The position numbers were made by a program, and so were the translations under genes. A DNA stretch of 64,000 nt from positions 1,973,501 to 2,037,500 of the forward strand of contig NW_027488566.1 in the NCBI RefSeq assembly GCF_050948215.1. The letters run 5' to 3'. The stretch comes from Halictus rubicundus (Eukaryota; Arthropoda; Insecta; Hymenoptera; Halictidae). The notes under the pieces were generated by a model. That model ran no database searches and had not been told where the DNA came from. It worked only from the letters and a program-made list of their open reading frames with translations. Shown piece after piece: positions 24,294 to 34,545 of this stretch (position 1 is its first letter; the number at the start of each line of letters is the position of its first letter).

Positions 24294-25112
24294 TAAAGGG
24301 CCTAGCCGAATAAGATGGTCAAAACTACCCTTAGACGTTTTTCAATAATTAATGAACCATTCGAAAACTGACCAAGAAAAACCCCTCTGAGCCAAATTTC
24401 AACCCCCTATCTTGCTCGTGAGGGTAGTTACAGGGTAAATTAGATTTTGATCTTTTCCGTGCATTTTCCGCACTCTGATGCTTCCCAAAATTCTGAAAAA
24501 AATGTAACATATTTTGGACCCTAAGACGGATTTTTGAGAATTTTTTCAGATTTTTTGGATGCAAACTGTGGTCGTAAAAAATGAAAAACCTCAAAAAAAT
24601 CGGAAAAATGCAGGTTTCTCAAAAATATGAAAACACGCTATTGAGCTGTTTAGTGCCCCAATAAAGTACCATAACAGGCAGAGTCCTCAATTTTTTTTTA
24701 GATTTTTTGTTGTGGGAAGTCTTTGTCAAAAACAAGAAAAACCGAATTTTTTCGACGTTTCTGCTATTAGGAGGAAAGTTACACTTGTTGGTTTTATCAC
24801 AGGTATATATTAAGTCATTTTTAACGTTATTACATTGAAACAAGTAAGTGTTTGACCTCAGAAATATGTTTTAAGAGAAAAATAAATTCTATTTCGTGCG
24901 ATATATACCAGAATGTTCGCAACGTTTACAACATCGCCGGTTGGCCGAGCAGTCAAGGTGTCGGACTACAGAGCGGAAACGCTGGGATCGTATCCCGTCG
25001 AGGGTACAGTTTTTTTTCCATACATCATCTTTATTTTTTCAATTTCTTATATAGTTTATTCATGTGATTTTAACAATATTTTTTAAATGTTTTTAAAAAA
25101 TATTTAGGTAAC
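24294..25112 (+). repeat. Left TIR of long-TIR element
   Basis: It matches the reverse complement of about 25955-27071 along its length, apart from a 280-bp insertion in the right arm. It contains the AAAAATCTGAAAAAA-type motifs also found in copies at 13.3, 29.1 and 59.8 kb. Confidence 0.88.
24936..25008 (+). other. tRNA-like module, left TIR
   Basis: GCCGGTTGGCCGAGCAGTC resembles the D-arm of tRNA-Leu or tRNA-Ser (A box), followed by an anticodon-arm-like GGACTACAGAG and a B box GATCGTATCCC, then AGGGTAC. Spacing and order are tRNA-like. The acceptor arms do not match well, so it is a tRNA-derived module and not a proven tRNA gene. A matching inverted copy is at 26360-26432. Confidence 0.75.
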
Positions 25113-25204
25113 ACTTTTAACTAACTTTTATTTATATTACTCCGATTTGACTTCGAATTTAATGATATTATTTTCTTGGATTAGGCAATAAATTAATATT
25201 TATA

Positions 25205-25633
25205 TTATTGTGTTCGTCCACGATTTCCGCCAGATATAGAAATTGCTTGCGAAAATTGGTAAGATTCCGTGAAAAGAATTTTTAAATCTACTTCTGTCAT
25301 TTCCGGAAAATCCAGAGTATCTACCGAGGATACTGTTTGAAATGGAGTCGTTTTGCAGTTCCAATTGTGTCCAATTTTTGGAAAGGTTTCGTTGTCTACT
25401 TGTTTGTGTAGAAGCTGGTACTTTTGACCTTGTATACTATACATTGCCTCTACAACCCAATGAATTTTCGTGACTTTTCGGGAATAATTCGACTCTTTCG
25501 TCGAAAGTTGAGAACGATTACCTTTTAAAGCAGGCATGAGAACTCTGAAACCAAGACCTGTTAAATGAGATGTAACATCTCGAAAACCTCTGTCGACAAT
25601 ACAAAAGTCCCCCCTCTTCATGATGGTTTTCAA
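25205..25633 (-). pseudogene. DDE transposase fragment, long-TIR family copy 2
   Basis: About 142 residues related to the fragment at 11859-12422: VDRGFRDVTSHL, MPALKGNRSQLS and HWVVEAMYSI are shared. After the WVVE motif the sequence loses about 70 residues that the other copy has and continues with a decayed C-terminus. It cannot be active; mobility would need a transposase from elsewhere. Its place between two long TIRs ties this transposase family to these TIRs. Confidence 0.75.
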
Positions 25634-26062
25634 TCAAGTAACTATAAACGGAAATACATCCTCATGTACGTTACAATAAAGAGGAATGGCTAAGGCTTAT
25701 TTGTACCTGATACCTCACTTTAAAAATAGTGGTAGTATGTAGCCCTTTTCTTTCAATTTGACAAAAACCAATGCTTTGCTGCGTGTTATTCATTCAGAGC
25801 TCTTCTCATTTCCTCCCTAATTTATGAAGACGCAAGGCTTAGAAACCAGATTAATGAATTTTAATATTAAGAATGTTAGAGAGGACCGTAATGAAGATCA
25901 TATACAATTAGAGAATCGAGGAAGTGATAGATACTCTAAAACTATATTTACATATATTTTACTCAAAAATATTTCTTAAATATTTTTAAAACATTAAAAA
26001 AATATTGTTAAAATCACATGAATAAACTATATAAGAAATTGAAAAAATAAAGATGATGTATG

Positions 26063-26342
26063 TGTGGCGGCCCGCGCAAAGAGCACGCCGACCACCGACA
26101 AACATACATTGTGTACGCGGCGGCGACCGTCCTCGGAAAGCCGCAGAGAAACACGTGAAGATCGGCTTCGGGGACGGTCGCCATCTGTTAAACAATCGAC
26201 TGACGCGAGGGAGAATCGGTCGGTCGAAGGCATGCGATCGACACTCGCTCGCGAACGTCGGTATAGGACGGTTGAAGGTCCACCGACGAATAAAGACGTA
26301 TACCCGCGAACACGGCCTCAGTCAATTCACCCGACTCCCACA
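26063..26342 (+). mobile_element. 280-bp solo LTR-like insertion, TSD TATG
   Basis: It begins TGTGGCGG, ends CTCCCACA and is flanked by TATG (26059-26062 and 26343-26346). The left TIR of the host transposon shows the unoccupied sequence, so this is a clean insertion into the right TIR after the transposon formed. It is GC-rich, with no coding sequence and no primer site. Short size and TG...CA ends suggest a small LTR or TRIM remnant. Confidence 0.82.
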
Positions 26343-26359
26343 TATGGAAAAAAAAAACT

Positions 26360-26432
26360 GTACCCTCGACGGGATTCGATCCCAGCGATTCCGCTCTGTA
26401 GTCCGACACCTTGACTGCTCGGCCAACCGGCG
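26360..26432 (-). other. tRNA-like module, right TIR
   Basis: The inverted partner of 24936-25008. On the minus strand it has the same A-box-like GGTTGGCCGAGCAGTC and a better B box, GGATCGAATCCC, than the left copy. Confidence 0.78.
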
Positions 26433-27237
26433 ATGTTGTAAACGTTGCGAACATTCTGGTATATATCGCACGAAATAGAATTTATTTTTCTCTTAAAACA
26501 TATTTCTGAGGTCAAACACTTACTTGTTTCAATGTAATAACGTTAAAAATGACTTAATATATACCTGTGATAAAACCAACAAGTGTAACTTTCCTCCTAA
26601 TAGCAGAAACGTCGAAAAAATTCGGTTTTTCTTGTTTTTGACAAAGACTTCCCACAACAAAAAATCTAAAAAAATTGAGGACACTGCCTGTTATGGTACT
26701 TTATTGGGGCACTAAACAGCTCAATAGCATGTTTTCATATTTTTGAGAAACCAGCATTTTTCCGATTTTTTTGAGGTTTTTCATTTTTTACGACCACAGT
26801 TTGCATCCAAAAAATCTGAAAAAATTCTCAAAAATCCGTCTTAGGGTCCAAAATATGTTACATTTTTTTCAGAATTTTTGGAAGCATCAGAGTGCGGAAA
26901 ATGCACGGAAAAGCTCAAAATCTAATTTACCCTGTAACTACCCTCACGAGCAAGATAGGGGGTTGGAATTTGGCTCAGAGGGGTTTTTCTTGGTCAGTTT
27001 TCGAATGGTTCATTAATTATTGAAAAACGTCTAAGGGCAGTTTTGACCATCTTATTCGGCCAGGCCCTTTGTCTTGTTTGTTAACTCGCGTACCCTTAAT
27101 TATTGCCTAAAATGCTAATCAAATAATTGAACGTTCCCACACGATACAATCTAACCGCTCGGATTGTATCAACTAAATTATATAGAAGTTACGAGGCTTA
27201 CTAATCTTAAATTCAATTCAACAAAGATTTCTCCAAC

Positions 27238-27600
27238 CTAGTGGCTCCTCGATTTCGCATCGGGTGCGTCCACGCTCTTATACCATCCTAGCGAATCCCC
27301 GATTTTGCATTGGTTTCTTCCGTATCCTAGCAGCTCCCTGATTTCGCATCAGGTGCGTCCGCGCTCTTATACAACCTCCTTTCGTATCGGGTTCGCCGCG
27401 TGTCTCCCTAGTGACTCCTCGATTTCGCATCGGGTGCGTGCACGAAGTTTCATCCTCCTAGAAGCTCCTCGATTTCGCATCGGGTGCGTCTGCGCTTGAC
27501 TCCAACCTCCCAGAGGTTCCCTGATTTCGCATCAGGTGCGTCCTCGACGTCAACTATCCTAGCGGCTCCCCGATCACGCATTGGGTGCGTCCGCGTACCT
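27238..27600 (+). repeat. Hairpin minisatellite in LTR (about 8 units)
   Basis: Units of about 40-60 bp, each with CCTAG..GCTCC followed by a short hairpin of the type CTGAT-TTCGC-ATCAG and then GTGCGTCC. Stem variants include CTGAT/ATCAG, TCGAT/ATCGG and CCGAT/ATTGG, so changes on one side are matched by changes or wobble pairs on the other. The array is missing from the sister LTR at 36856-37776. Confidence 0.8.
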
Positions 27601-27672
27601 AACTAACAATTGAAACCATATTCCTGGGGTTACAATCCCCTCGCCGGCCTCTCGCGTGGCTCGTAACAATGT

Positions 27673-27970
27673 GTTTTTAAAAATTATATTATATTGTATT
27701 ATCATTAAATTCATTATTTAATTAATCATTTAACCATTTAATTTAATTATACCATTTTATTTAAATATATTATTAATAAACTTTTAAAAACACGTCGCCT
27801 TGAATTCCTTTCCTGCACGCTATCCTTTTCCATGTTCGAAGACATATACAATAAAAAAAAACAAAAATAAAGAAATAAAACAAAAAGAGTATATAAAAGT
27901 ATTATAGTACAAAGTTTATAGTATTACAGTATTATAGTTATAGTATTAGTGTTATAGTTATAGTTTATAG
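27673..27970. other. AT-rich spacer with ATAG tandem repeats
   Basis: AT-rich DNA; from about 27895 it becomes a TATAGTATTA-type tandem repeat that continues on the far side of the LTR at 28604. No gene seen. Confidence 0.6.
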
Positions 27971-28603
27971 TGTAACAGACCAGGCTGCGCCAGGCCTGTT
28001 ACCAGACGCGATCGCCGCCGAATCCGAACTTCCCCGACCACGACCGACGGATACCGAGATCCGCCGGTACCCGCGAACGCTCTCCGCGCCCCCCCTCCCG
28101 CTGCCGAACTAGTCTTGGCGGCATCCGGAAGCCGCTATACTACCGAGACCGCCCCGCCGGATGCGTGACGTCGCCAGAAAATCCGCCGCGAAACGCCCCG
28201 CGCCCCATCCCTCGCCTAGACAATCGGTAAGGGATCGGGAACCGGCACGCTCGTCTCTTTCTTCTTGTCCGGACCTGCCGTACCACGAGACGTCTCTCGC
28301 CGGAAAAACCGCTTGTGCCGCGATACGTTCCCCCGCGTGGGACCCGGGCCTCCGCGAGCCGGAAAACCCACGATCCGCCGCTCCGCGAGCCGTAACCCGC
28401 GAACCGCGACCGCCGTGAACCGTGAATTCTTGTCAAGAGACAGTGAGCAGAACGCCCGAAAACGAGTGTTGTCAATCACCCGTTCCCGACCGTCCGCGAT
28501 CGCCCGAGCCTCGCGTTATCCCGCCGCGAACCTTGGCACGGCGAGCCAAATCCGGCCACGAGGACCCGTTGTACGAGATCCGCCGGAAAACGGACTCGTT
28601 ACA
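27971..28603 (+). mobile_element. Solo LTR, GC-rich, 633 bp, TSD ATAG
   Basis: It begins TGTAACAGACC, ends CTCGTTACA and is flanked by ATAG on both sides, although that tetramer is common in this repeat. It is strongly GC-rich against AT-rich flanks. The same family occurs at 32050-32957 (inverted, 908 bp) and 57622 (truncated). A TGTAAC/GTTACA terminal match and 4-bp duplications indicate a gypsy-like LTR. Open frames on both strands are products of the GC content. Confidence 0.85.
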
Positions 28604-28664
28604 ATAGTATTATAGTTTAAAGTTTTATAGTATATAAAACAAAAAATACAAAAAATAAAAATGA

Positions 28665-28910
28665 TATCACATAAAATACATTCGTTTTTGATCATTGAAA
28701 AGCCCCATCGTTGCACTATCGAGACACGGTTTGCGGCATCCCAATCCCTTGCGGCTTTCGTAGCTACACGTACACGCCGACGTAACGGTGTGTAAGTGTG
28801 TCGAGACACGGCCGAATATTGTAAATTATTCCTAGAAAACGCAAAAGTGCGACTTTTGTGGGGACGAGCGCTCTAGATTTATCCTTCACCTAGCGTTTTT
28901 GATCATTGAA
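28665..28910. repeat. Copy of the 296-bp repeat family
   Basis: It shares GAAAACGCAAAAGT, CTAGATTTATCCTTC and TGATCATTGAAAA-type blocks with the tandem repeat at 490-945. Confidence 0.55.
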
Positions 28911-28914
28911 AACG

Positions 28915-29345
28915 TCGAAAAAATCAGTTTTTATTTTTTTTAACAACGGCGCACCAAACCAAAAAATCTGAAAAAATGCATGAACAATACTTATGACAAT
29001 ATACCGCTACTGTAAAAATATAAATGTTGTCACTCTAGAACTTCCATGTGAAATCTGCATTTTTTCGATTTTTTTTTAGCTTTTTGATTTTTTACAAGCA
29101 GGATTTTCACTTTAGAAATCTGAAACCAATTGCAAAGTATGTATTAGGGTTCTTGACATGTGTCAGATTTTTCTCAGAATTTCTAAACGTCATTAACTAG
29201 GGAAAATAGGCCAAAAACTGATTTTTCGATTTTACCCCATAACTATCCTCCCGATCGAGATACAGTGCTCTATCGAATGGCACATCGTCGATAAAATTCG
29301 GTTCAAGGGCATTTTTTACTATCTTATCCGGCTATACCCTTTGAC
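28915..29345 (-). repeat. TIR fragment of long-TIR DDE family, copy 4
   Basis: About 430 bp resembling the outer half of the TIRs at 13140-13613 and 24294-24600. It ends ATCCGGCTATACCCTTTG, the family terminus. It lacks the tRNA-like module and any transposase, and is diverged from the other copies. Confidence 0.75.
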
Positions 29346-29438
29346 TTTTGTTAATCTTCGTTTACTTGGTGCCGTTTTATGGATTCATCTTTTTTTTTTT
29401 TAATTTTGTTCCATAATTTTTTTGCTAATTATTTGCAG

Positions 29439-31708
29439 TTGTTTCGAATTGATGATCTGGTGAAGGGCACCATCCGAGAGAATTACGACCTGATTAAATG
29501 GTTCCGCTTGTTTATGGAATCCAATTCCTGGAAGGGGGATACATTCCAAAGGCGGTATGCTAGTATAAAAACACACATTGAGTCTCAAGGCAATAGCAAT
29601 GGTAAATTATTTCACGTTTTTTTCTTTTGTAACAGGTGGCGGGTTCCTGGATTTCGCTGGTAAAGGAAATTGTTGGCTTGTCAATGTTAATAGAATTTAT
29701 GTATAAATATGTATATGTCTTATAAGGAAAACTGTTTTAAAGTCCAAAATACATGTTAAGATGTGTGTATATTTACAGTAAGTGTGCGTGTGTGTATATT
29801 TTTACAATGTTTGTGTGTGTGTGTGTGTGTGTTTATAATGTGTGCGCGTTTATATAATAGGCGAAACTGGTATGGGAACTTACAAAACTTAGTATTTACA
29901 AGTCTTACAAAACTTGTACTATTTATTTAAATAGATTGTGCGCGGTTACGCACCAGTAACTCTCCCTAATTCTTAGGTGGAGGAATGGAGAGAAGGGGTG
30001 AACGGAGGAATGGTGTAAATGGGGTGCGAGCGGAAGAGGGGGTCCGGGGGGATAGGGGAAAGAAATTTTGGCAGAGATTGTTCTCCAAAGTTTCGATTGT
30101 TTATCCTCCCTTTAATGACTTAAATTTATTAAATTGCTGCATGAGGTAAGCTAAATTCTGTAAAAATTCATTTGTACGTTCTTACCGTAATTTGTTTAGC
30201 ATTCCTATCACAAGTATAGTGCATAAATTTATTGATGCATGCTTTTCTACCGTTTGATTCAATCATTCATTCACGTTTTTTGCATACACTGCTGTCATGC
30301 TTTCAGTCAGTATGTTCATATTGCTTGTCAAATGTTCTCACAGTATTATATTTTTCGTCAATCTAGATTTCTTGTTAAGAGTACTCCTTTGTATCGTCAT
30401 ATTTGATATACGTGTGAATATAATAAATATTATTTTTCGTATATTCAATGAATAACAAATTTTACAATTTGCTAAACTTTTGAATCTTGTTGTAGACTAT
30501 TCAGCACCTTGCGCGAGTGGCACATCCTCACCCTTAAAAGACGCCATCCAAAATACAGTATGTCAAAAGTTAAATATTATTTCATTCAACATTGATCCCG
30601 TATGATCACTTGTAAAAGTATAATTTATTTTTTTTCGTAGGAAATCATCGCACAGTGTGGCCAACGCAGAAAACTCGAGCGGCATTGCATCGTTTCGCAG
30701 CGTACTGTCCTTACGCCGTGTGGCGTTGTTACGCGGCGTGCCGTCCTAACGCCGCGTGCCACACAATGAGCAATTTGGACGAAATCGGATTCAAAATCAA
30801 AGAACTTTCGATAGGAATGAGGTAGAACGATGAAATTTTTTTAAAATGAAAGCTGAACCTTTGTAAAATATGGGAAAATTAGAGAGATTATTACCATCCA
30901 ATCATTTCAACGAAAAAATGACTTCATTAGTTTTTGTCACAAAAATCTATTTTTTGCAAAATCCTGAGGTCGTAGACAAATTTTGAAACCAGATTTGAAA
31001 TCAGCGTGAAAAAATCTATGGGAAATGATGTATAGCATGTTAAAAAAAATTTTTTTCCGTGCGTGGTATTGGAAAAACCATAATTTTCTTGAAATTGTGC
31101 AAGTTTAACGAATTTTCTCGAGGTTAAAAAACGTTCGGACCACAATCTCTCTATTTTTACCATATTCTACTAAGTTTCAGCTTTCATTTAAAAAAAATTT
31201 CATCGCTCTACCTCATTCCTATCGAAAGTTCCTTGATTTTGAATCCGATTTCGTCCAAATTGCCCACTGTGCGCCGTATGTACGCGGCGCGCCTTATTTA
31301 CGCAGCCCGCCGAATGTACGCGGCGCTCCTCCACTGCGCCGCTCGCCGTATGTACGCCGCGCGCCGTAGTTGTTCCCTCTAAGTCTAATAGGAAGAAAGG
31401 TATGGTCTTGTTTCACGCTATTTTTATCTTGAAATTGATTCTAAGGATTTATGTTTGACTATATGGTTTCAGCATCCACCAAACCGGGCAGAAAGCCTGG
31501 TTGGTCTGAAGAGGTCATGATCCAAGCATTGAATGCCGTAAAGTAATATACCTTATTTTAAATTAAAATCCAGGAAGGAATCGGCTTTTGATACTTATGC
31601 GTACCGTTTCCGTATTTCAGAAATGGAGTTCCCATACGCCAGGCGGCTAGGGATTGTGAAGTCCCATATACAACATTATACAGACGAGCGAAAGGAATTC
31701 GTAGATAA
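29439..31708 (+). pseudogene. EB1-like/pipsqueak-like multi-exon gene, 5' part not found
   Basis: Five exons whose phases all fit: 29439-29601, 30496-30557, 30641-31399 (split by a foldback element), 31473-31542 and 31621-31708 (stop TAA). Donors and acceptors are GT/AG. The first exon (IDDLVKG..EN..LIKWF..FMESN) resembles the end of the calponin-homology domain of EB1 microtubule-end proteins. The last two exons encode a psq-type helix-turn-helix (NGVPIRQAARDCEVPYTTLYRR). The third exon contains short Arg-rich repeats. If the parts belong together, a DNA-binding and microtubule-linked protein is implied, but that is inference. No first exon was found upstream, and the foldback puts a stop in exon 3. 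Confidence 0.55.
30761..31271. mobile_element. Foldback/MITE inside exon 3
   Basis: About 510 bp with inverted arms of roughly 140 bp: left arm from CACAATGAGCAATTTGG, right arm ending CCAAATTGCCCACTGTG, both continuing through a CGAAATCGGATTC motif. It has no coding capacity. It interrupts a reading frame that is open on both sides, so it inserted after the exon formed. The target duplication is not clear. Confidence 0.82.
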
Positions 31709-31870
31709 ATTCGATTTTTACTATTGGACGTTTATTTAGTTTTATAATTGTACATATCTATTTATTTATACTTTTAATTCATTAATTTATTTATTTTTTA
31801 AAATTTATTTATATACATTTTATAAATTGACGTCAAAATTTATTTATTTTTTTCTTATTAATTGACCCTT

Positions 31871-32049
31871 CCCTAGTAGCACAAAATATTGTATACACAT
31901 TCATATAATATTAAAAAGAGATTCAATCTTTTTTTAATATTCGAATATACATACAATATTTATTTCATATTAAGTAAAAAATATTTCTTTTTTAATATTC
32001 AGGAAATATGTATTTCATGTTACGAGAAAAATATTTTTTTCTAAATATT
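31871..32049 (+). repeat. AT-rich CCTAGTAGCACAAA repeat, copy 1 left part
   Basis: It starts CCCTAGTAGCACAAAATATT and continues with AATATTTATTTCATATTA-type sequence. It continues at 32958 beyond the inserted solo LTR. Related copies: 34409, 53395 (inverted), 56667 and 57513 (inverted). Confidence 0.8.
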
Positions 32050-32957
32050 TGTAAGGAGTCCGTCTCCCGGCGGATCTCGCACAACGGATTTCCTCGCGGC
32101 CGGATTTGGCTCGCCGTGCCAGGGTTCACGCAGGATAACGCGAGGGTTACGGCGGGACGCGGACGGTCGAGCACGGGTGATTAACGACACGAGTATTCCA
32201 AATGTTCGTCACTGTCCCGGCTTCGCGTTTCGGCGGTCGGCGGTCGCGGTGCGTGACTCGTATCACGGCGGGGTCGGGGCCGTACGCGGCGGCGTATCCG
32301 GACCAGGGCAATTTCGGTGGGCGGAGAGCCCGTGCCCCAGGACGGCCGGCGTGATGCCGGCCGCGGGTGGTTCGCTCTCCGTGGGTATGTGGGCGGAAGC
32401 GGAGGTATCGGGTAATAGGATAGAAGGTTACTCACCCTGGGTCCGGTCTCGATCGCTCGGCGGTCGGGTCGGCGCTTCGGGCTGTCCGGTACGCTGCGGC
32501 GTGGCCGGTGCGGTGGTCGGCGGACACACGTCGGTGCACTCTCGGATACAATGATCGGTTTTCCCGGTACGCGGACTACGTGTATTATTCTCCGGCGGCT
32601 TCGGTGTCGCGGCAGAGCGGTCTTCGGCAGGATCCCGGCGGTTCGCGTTTTGTTCGGTTCGCAATTGGCGTAGCATGCGTCCGTACTCGCGCGTGGCGGA
32701 AGGCCAAAGAGGCCGTTTTCCGGCTCGGCTCTCTCGTCTTTACGGCGAGGGGTGTGGTGCGGTACGGTTCGCGGCCGGTTTTTCCGGCGTCGTCCGGTAT
32801 CCGGCGCGGCGGTACTTCGTCATGGCGGGTTCCGGTTCCCGCCAAGATCGGTTTGGGGGTGCGGGGATCGCAGGGGCGCTCGCGGGTGCCGGCGGATCTC
32901 GGTATCCGTCGGCCGTGTTCGGCTCGGAACAGGCCTGGCGCAGCCAGGTCTGTTACA
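32050..32957 (-). mobile_element. Solo LTR, GC-rich, 908 bp, TSD TATT
   Basis: On the minus strand it begins TGTAACAGACC and ends near GACTCCTTACA; it is flanked by TATT at 32046-32049 and 32958-32961. The uninterrupted host sequence is visible at about 56750-56765, which confirms the boundaries. It is the same family as 27971-28603 but with about 275 bp more central sequence. Confidence 0.92.
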
Positions 32958-33575
32958 TATTAAATAAATCTTTATTTCATATTAGAAGTAGAATATTTTT
33001 TCCTAATATAAAAATAATATTTATTTAATATCAGGAAAAAAATATTTTTTTCTCATTATAAAATGAATCTTTATGTAATATTAGAAATAGATTATTTTTT
33101 TTAACTATGCAGGAAATATTTTATGTTTATCATGGAAAAATATGTGTTCCCGAATATGATGCGAAGTAAAATGTTTACTTTTAATTTACTTTGAATTCGT
33201 GTTTGTCACTTAATTAACATGTATTTATATTATAATAACATTAATGCGACAAAGTTTCCTAGTAGCACAAAAATATTAGATAGATATTTTTTTCAAATAT
33301 TGGAAAAATATTTTTTGGGCCACATTTTTTCATATGAGAAAAATAATGGATCTAAATATTGTATACATGTACAAGAAATATAAATTGAATGTTTAAAAAA
33401 TATAAGCTAAATATTCAGAAGATATAAACTAGATATTTAAAAAATATAAAGTAAATATTTAAAAAATGTGAATTTAATATTTGAAAAATATAAATTTAAT
33501 ATTTAAATAACATTCAATAAAATTTTCAAACGTAATAAAAAGTTATAACAAAAATTAGAAAATATGAATATGTAT
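32958..33575 (+). repeat. AT-rich repeat, copy 1 right part and adjacent unit
   Basis: Continuation of copy 1, then a second unit starting at CCTAGTAGCACAAAAATATT (33258). The stretch about 33170-33575 is closely similar to the reverse complement of 56970-57615. Confidence 0.8.
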
Positions 33576-33616
33576 TATGTTTAGGATTAAACGTAGCAAT
33601 AAGTTAATTTTAAGTC

Positions 33617-34149
33617 TGTTCGAGACCCCGCGCTACGGCCCTGGGGAGCGCCCCGGGGCCCCGTCTACCATGTCAACTCGATCCTGCGAATCACGTGTGC
33701 GCGACGCCTTTTGTTTTCGGCGTTTCTCGGAATCGCGCGCAGCCGATACGCGATCACGTGATCGATGGGAATCACCAGCGATCGCCTCATTACCGTCGCC
33801 GTTGAGAAGTGTGCGAATTCGTTCTCGACACGTCTTTATACACACACGCTCGCGCCCATCGTTGTTCTTTTCGTTTCGTCGCTGCTTCTCGGCATCCGAT
33901 TTTCATCTCGTCTCGATCGCACCACGCCCTCACTATTGTAGTTTACGCGAGTGTGTTTAAATTAAAGAGTGTATATAACGTTACACCCGTGCTTGGTGAC
34001 TCTTTCTATCCTTCCTTTGCTCTCTTGGCCATTCTCTCCCGTTCCTTCCTTCACATTTTCACTCATTGGCAATTCCGAGCTCCCTCCTGTGTTCGCACCC
34101 GATCCTATTTCCCATACAGTCCACTCCCCAAAATTCTCGTCCCGGGTTC
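33617..34149 (+). mobile_element. Possible LTR end and leader
   Basis: A GC-richer insert beginning TGTTCGAGACC at 33617, with a possible LTR end at CGTTACA (33985) and pyrimidine-rich sequence after it. No second copy, target duplication or convincing primer site is visible, so the call is tentative. Confidence 0.35.
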
Positions 34150-34385
34150 CCGAACATATTACTTCTTGTGCGCTGCTTGAGGGAATATTGATGGCACTTT
34201 GTCTTCGAAAGGACCTTATTACATTTAAGAAATTTTTTATGCAGTTGGCGGGATTCGAACTCGGGACTTACCGTTTACTTGATGATGTGATTTTTTTTGA
34301 AAATACGTTTATTGGTTTATTTTATGTACAGTGTCTTATGTGTATGGTACCTCTAATAAACATATAAAAAAACTTAACCAATATC
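34150..34385 (-). repeat. tRNA-derived SINE-like copy 1
   Basis: It shares about 230 bp with 35655-35885. On the minus strand it contains GAGTTCGAATCCCGCC, a near-perfect tRNA B box, preceded by GGTAAGTCCC. A clear A box is not visible. The plus-strand end is AACATATAAAAAAACTTAACC. Confidence 0.65.
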
Positions 34386-34408
34386 TCTACGGGGTTTGGA
34401 ATATATTT

Positions 34409-34545
34409 CCCTAGTAGCACAAAAATATTGGATATATATTTTTTTCGAATATTGGAAAAATATTTTTTGAGCCACACTTTTTAATATTAGATAAATATTA
34501 GATCTAATATTGTATACATGTTCAAGAAATGCAAATTGAACGTTT
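34409..34545 (+). repeat. AT-rich CCTAGTAGCACAAA repeat, copy 2 left part
   Basis: Starts CCCTAGTAGCACAAAAATATTGG; interrupted by the solo LTR at 34546 and resumes at 35380. Confidence 0.8.

Larger units (their letters stand above)
24294..27071 (-). mobile_element. Long-TIR DDE transposon with tRNA-like TIR modules
   Basis: A transposon of about 2.78 kb whose two ends are inverted copies of each other for roughly 0.8 kb: left 24294-25112, right about 25955-27071 (the right arm includes a 280-bp insertion). The outermost bases are (T/C)AAAGGGCC(T)AGCCG. Each arm holds a tRNA-like module. The short centre encodes a truncated DDE transposase on the minus strand. Comparison with the empty LTR at 37.5 kb fixes the ends to within a few bases, but the target duplication cannot be read. 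The arms are highly similar, so insertion was fairly recent or the arms are homogenised. Confidence 0.88.
23656..27668 (+). mobile_element. Solo LTR (TSD ATGT) split by nested transposon
   Basis: It begins TGTTACGTATGG and ends GGCTCGTAACA, with the 4-bp duplication ATGT at 23652-23655 and 27669-27672. Without the nested transposon (24294-27071) the LTR is about 1.24 kb. The related LTR at 36856-37776 shares both ends and lacks the nested element, giving an empty site at about 37515-37525. This copy also has a minisatellite (27238-27600) missing from the other. The 4-bp duplication suggests the gypsy superfamily. Confidence 0.88.

Noticed and set aside
24936..25008. Functional tRNA-Leu or tRNA-Ser gene
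   Set aside because: A and B boxes are present but the acceptor arm does not pair and the sequence lies in a transposon arm; called tRNA-like only.
32177..32963. GC-rich open frames on both strands
   Set aside because: They fall in a 908-bp solo LTR and contain no domain; length follows from low stop frequency in GC-rich DNA.
33577..34367. Several open frames of 120-130 codons
   Set aside because: Overlapping frames with no recognisable motif, in an LTR-like region.
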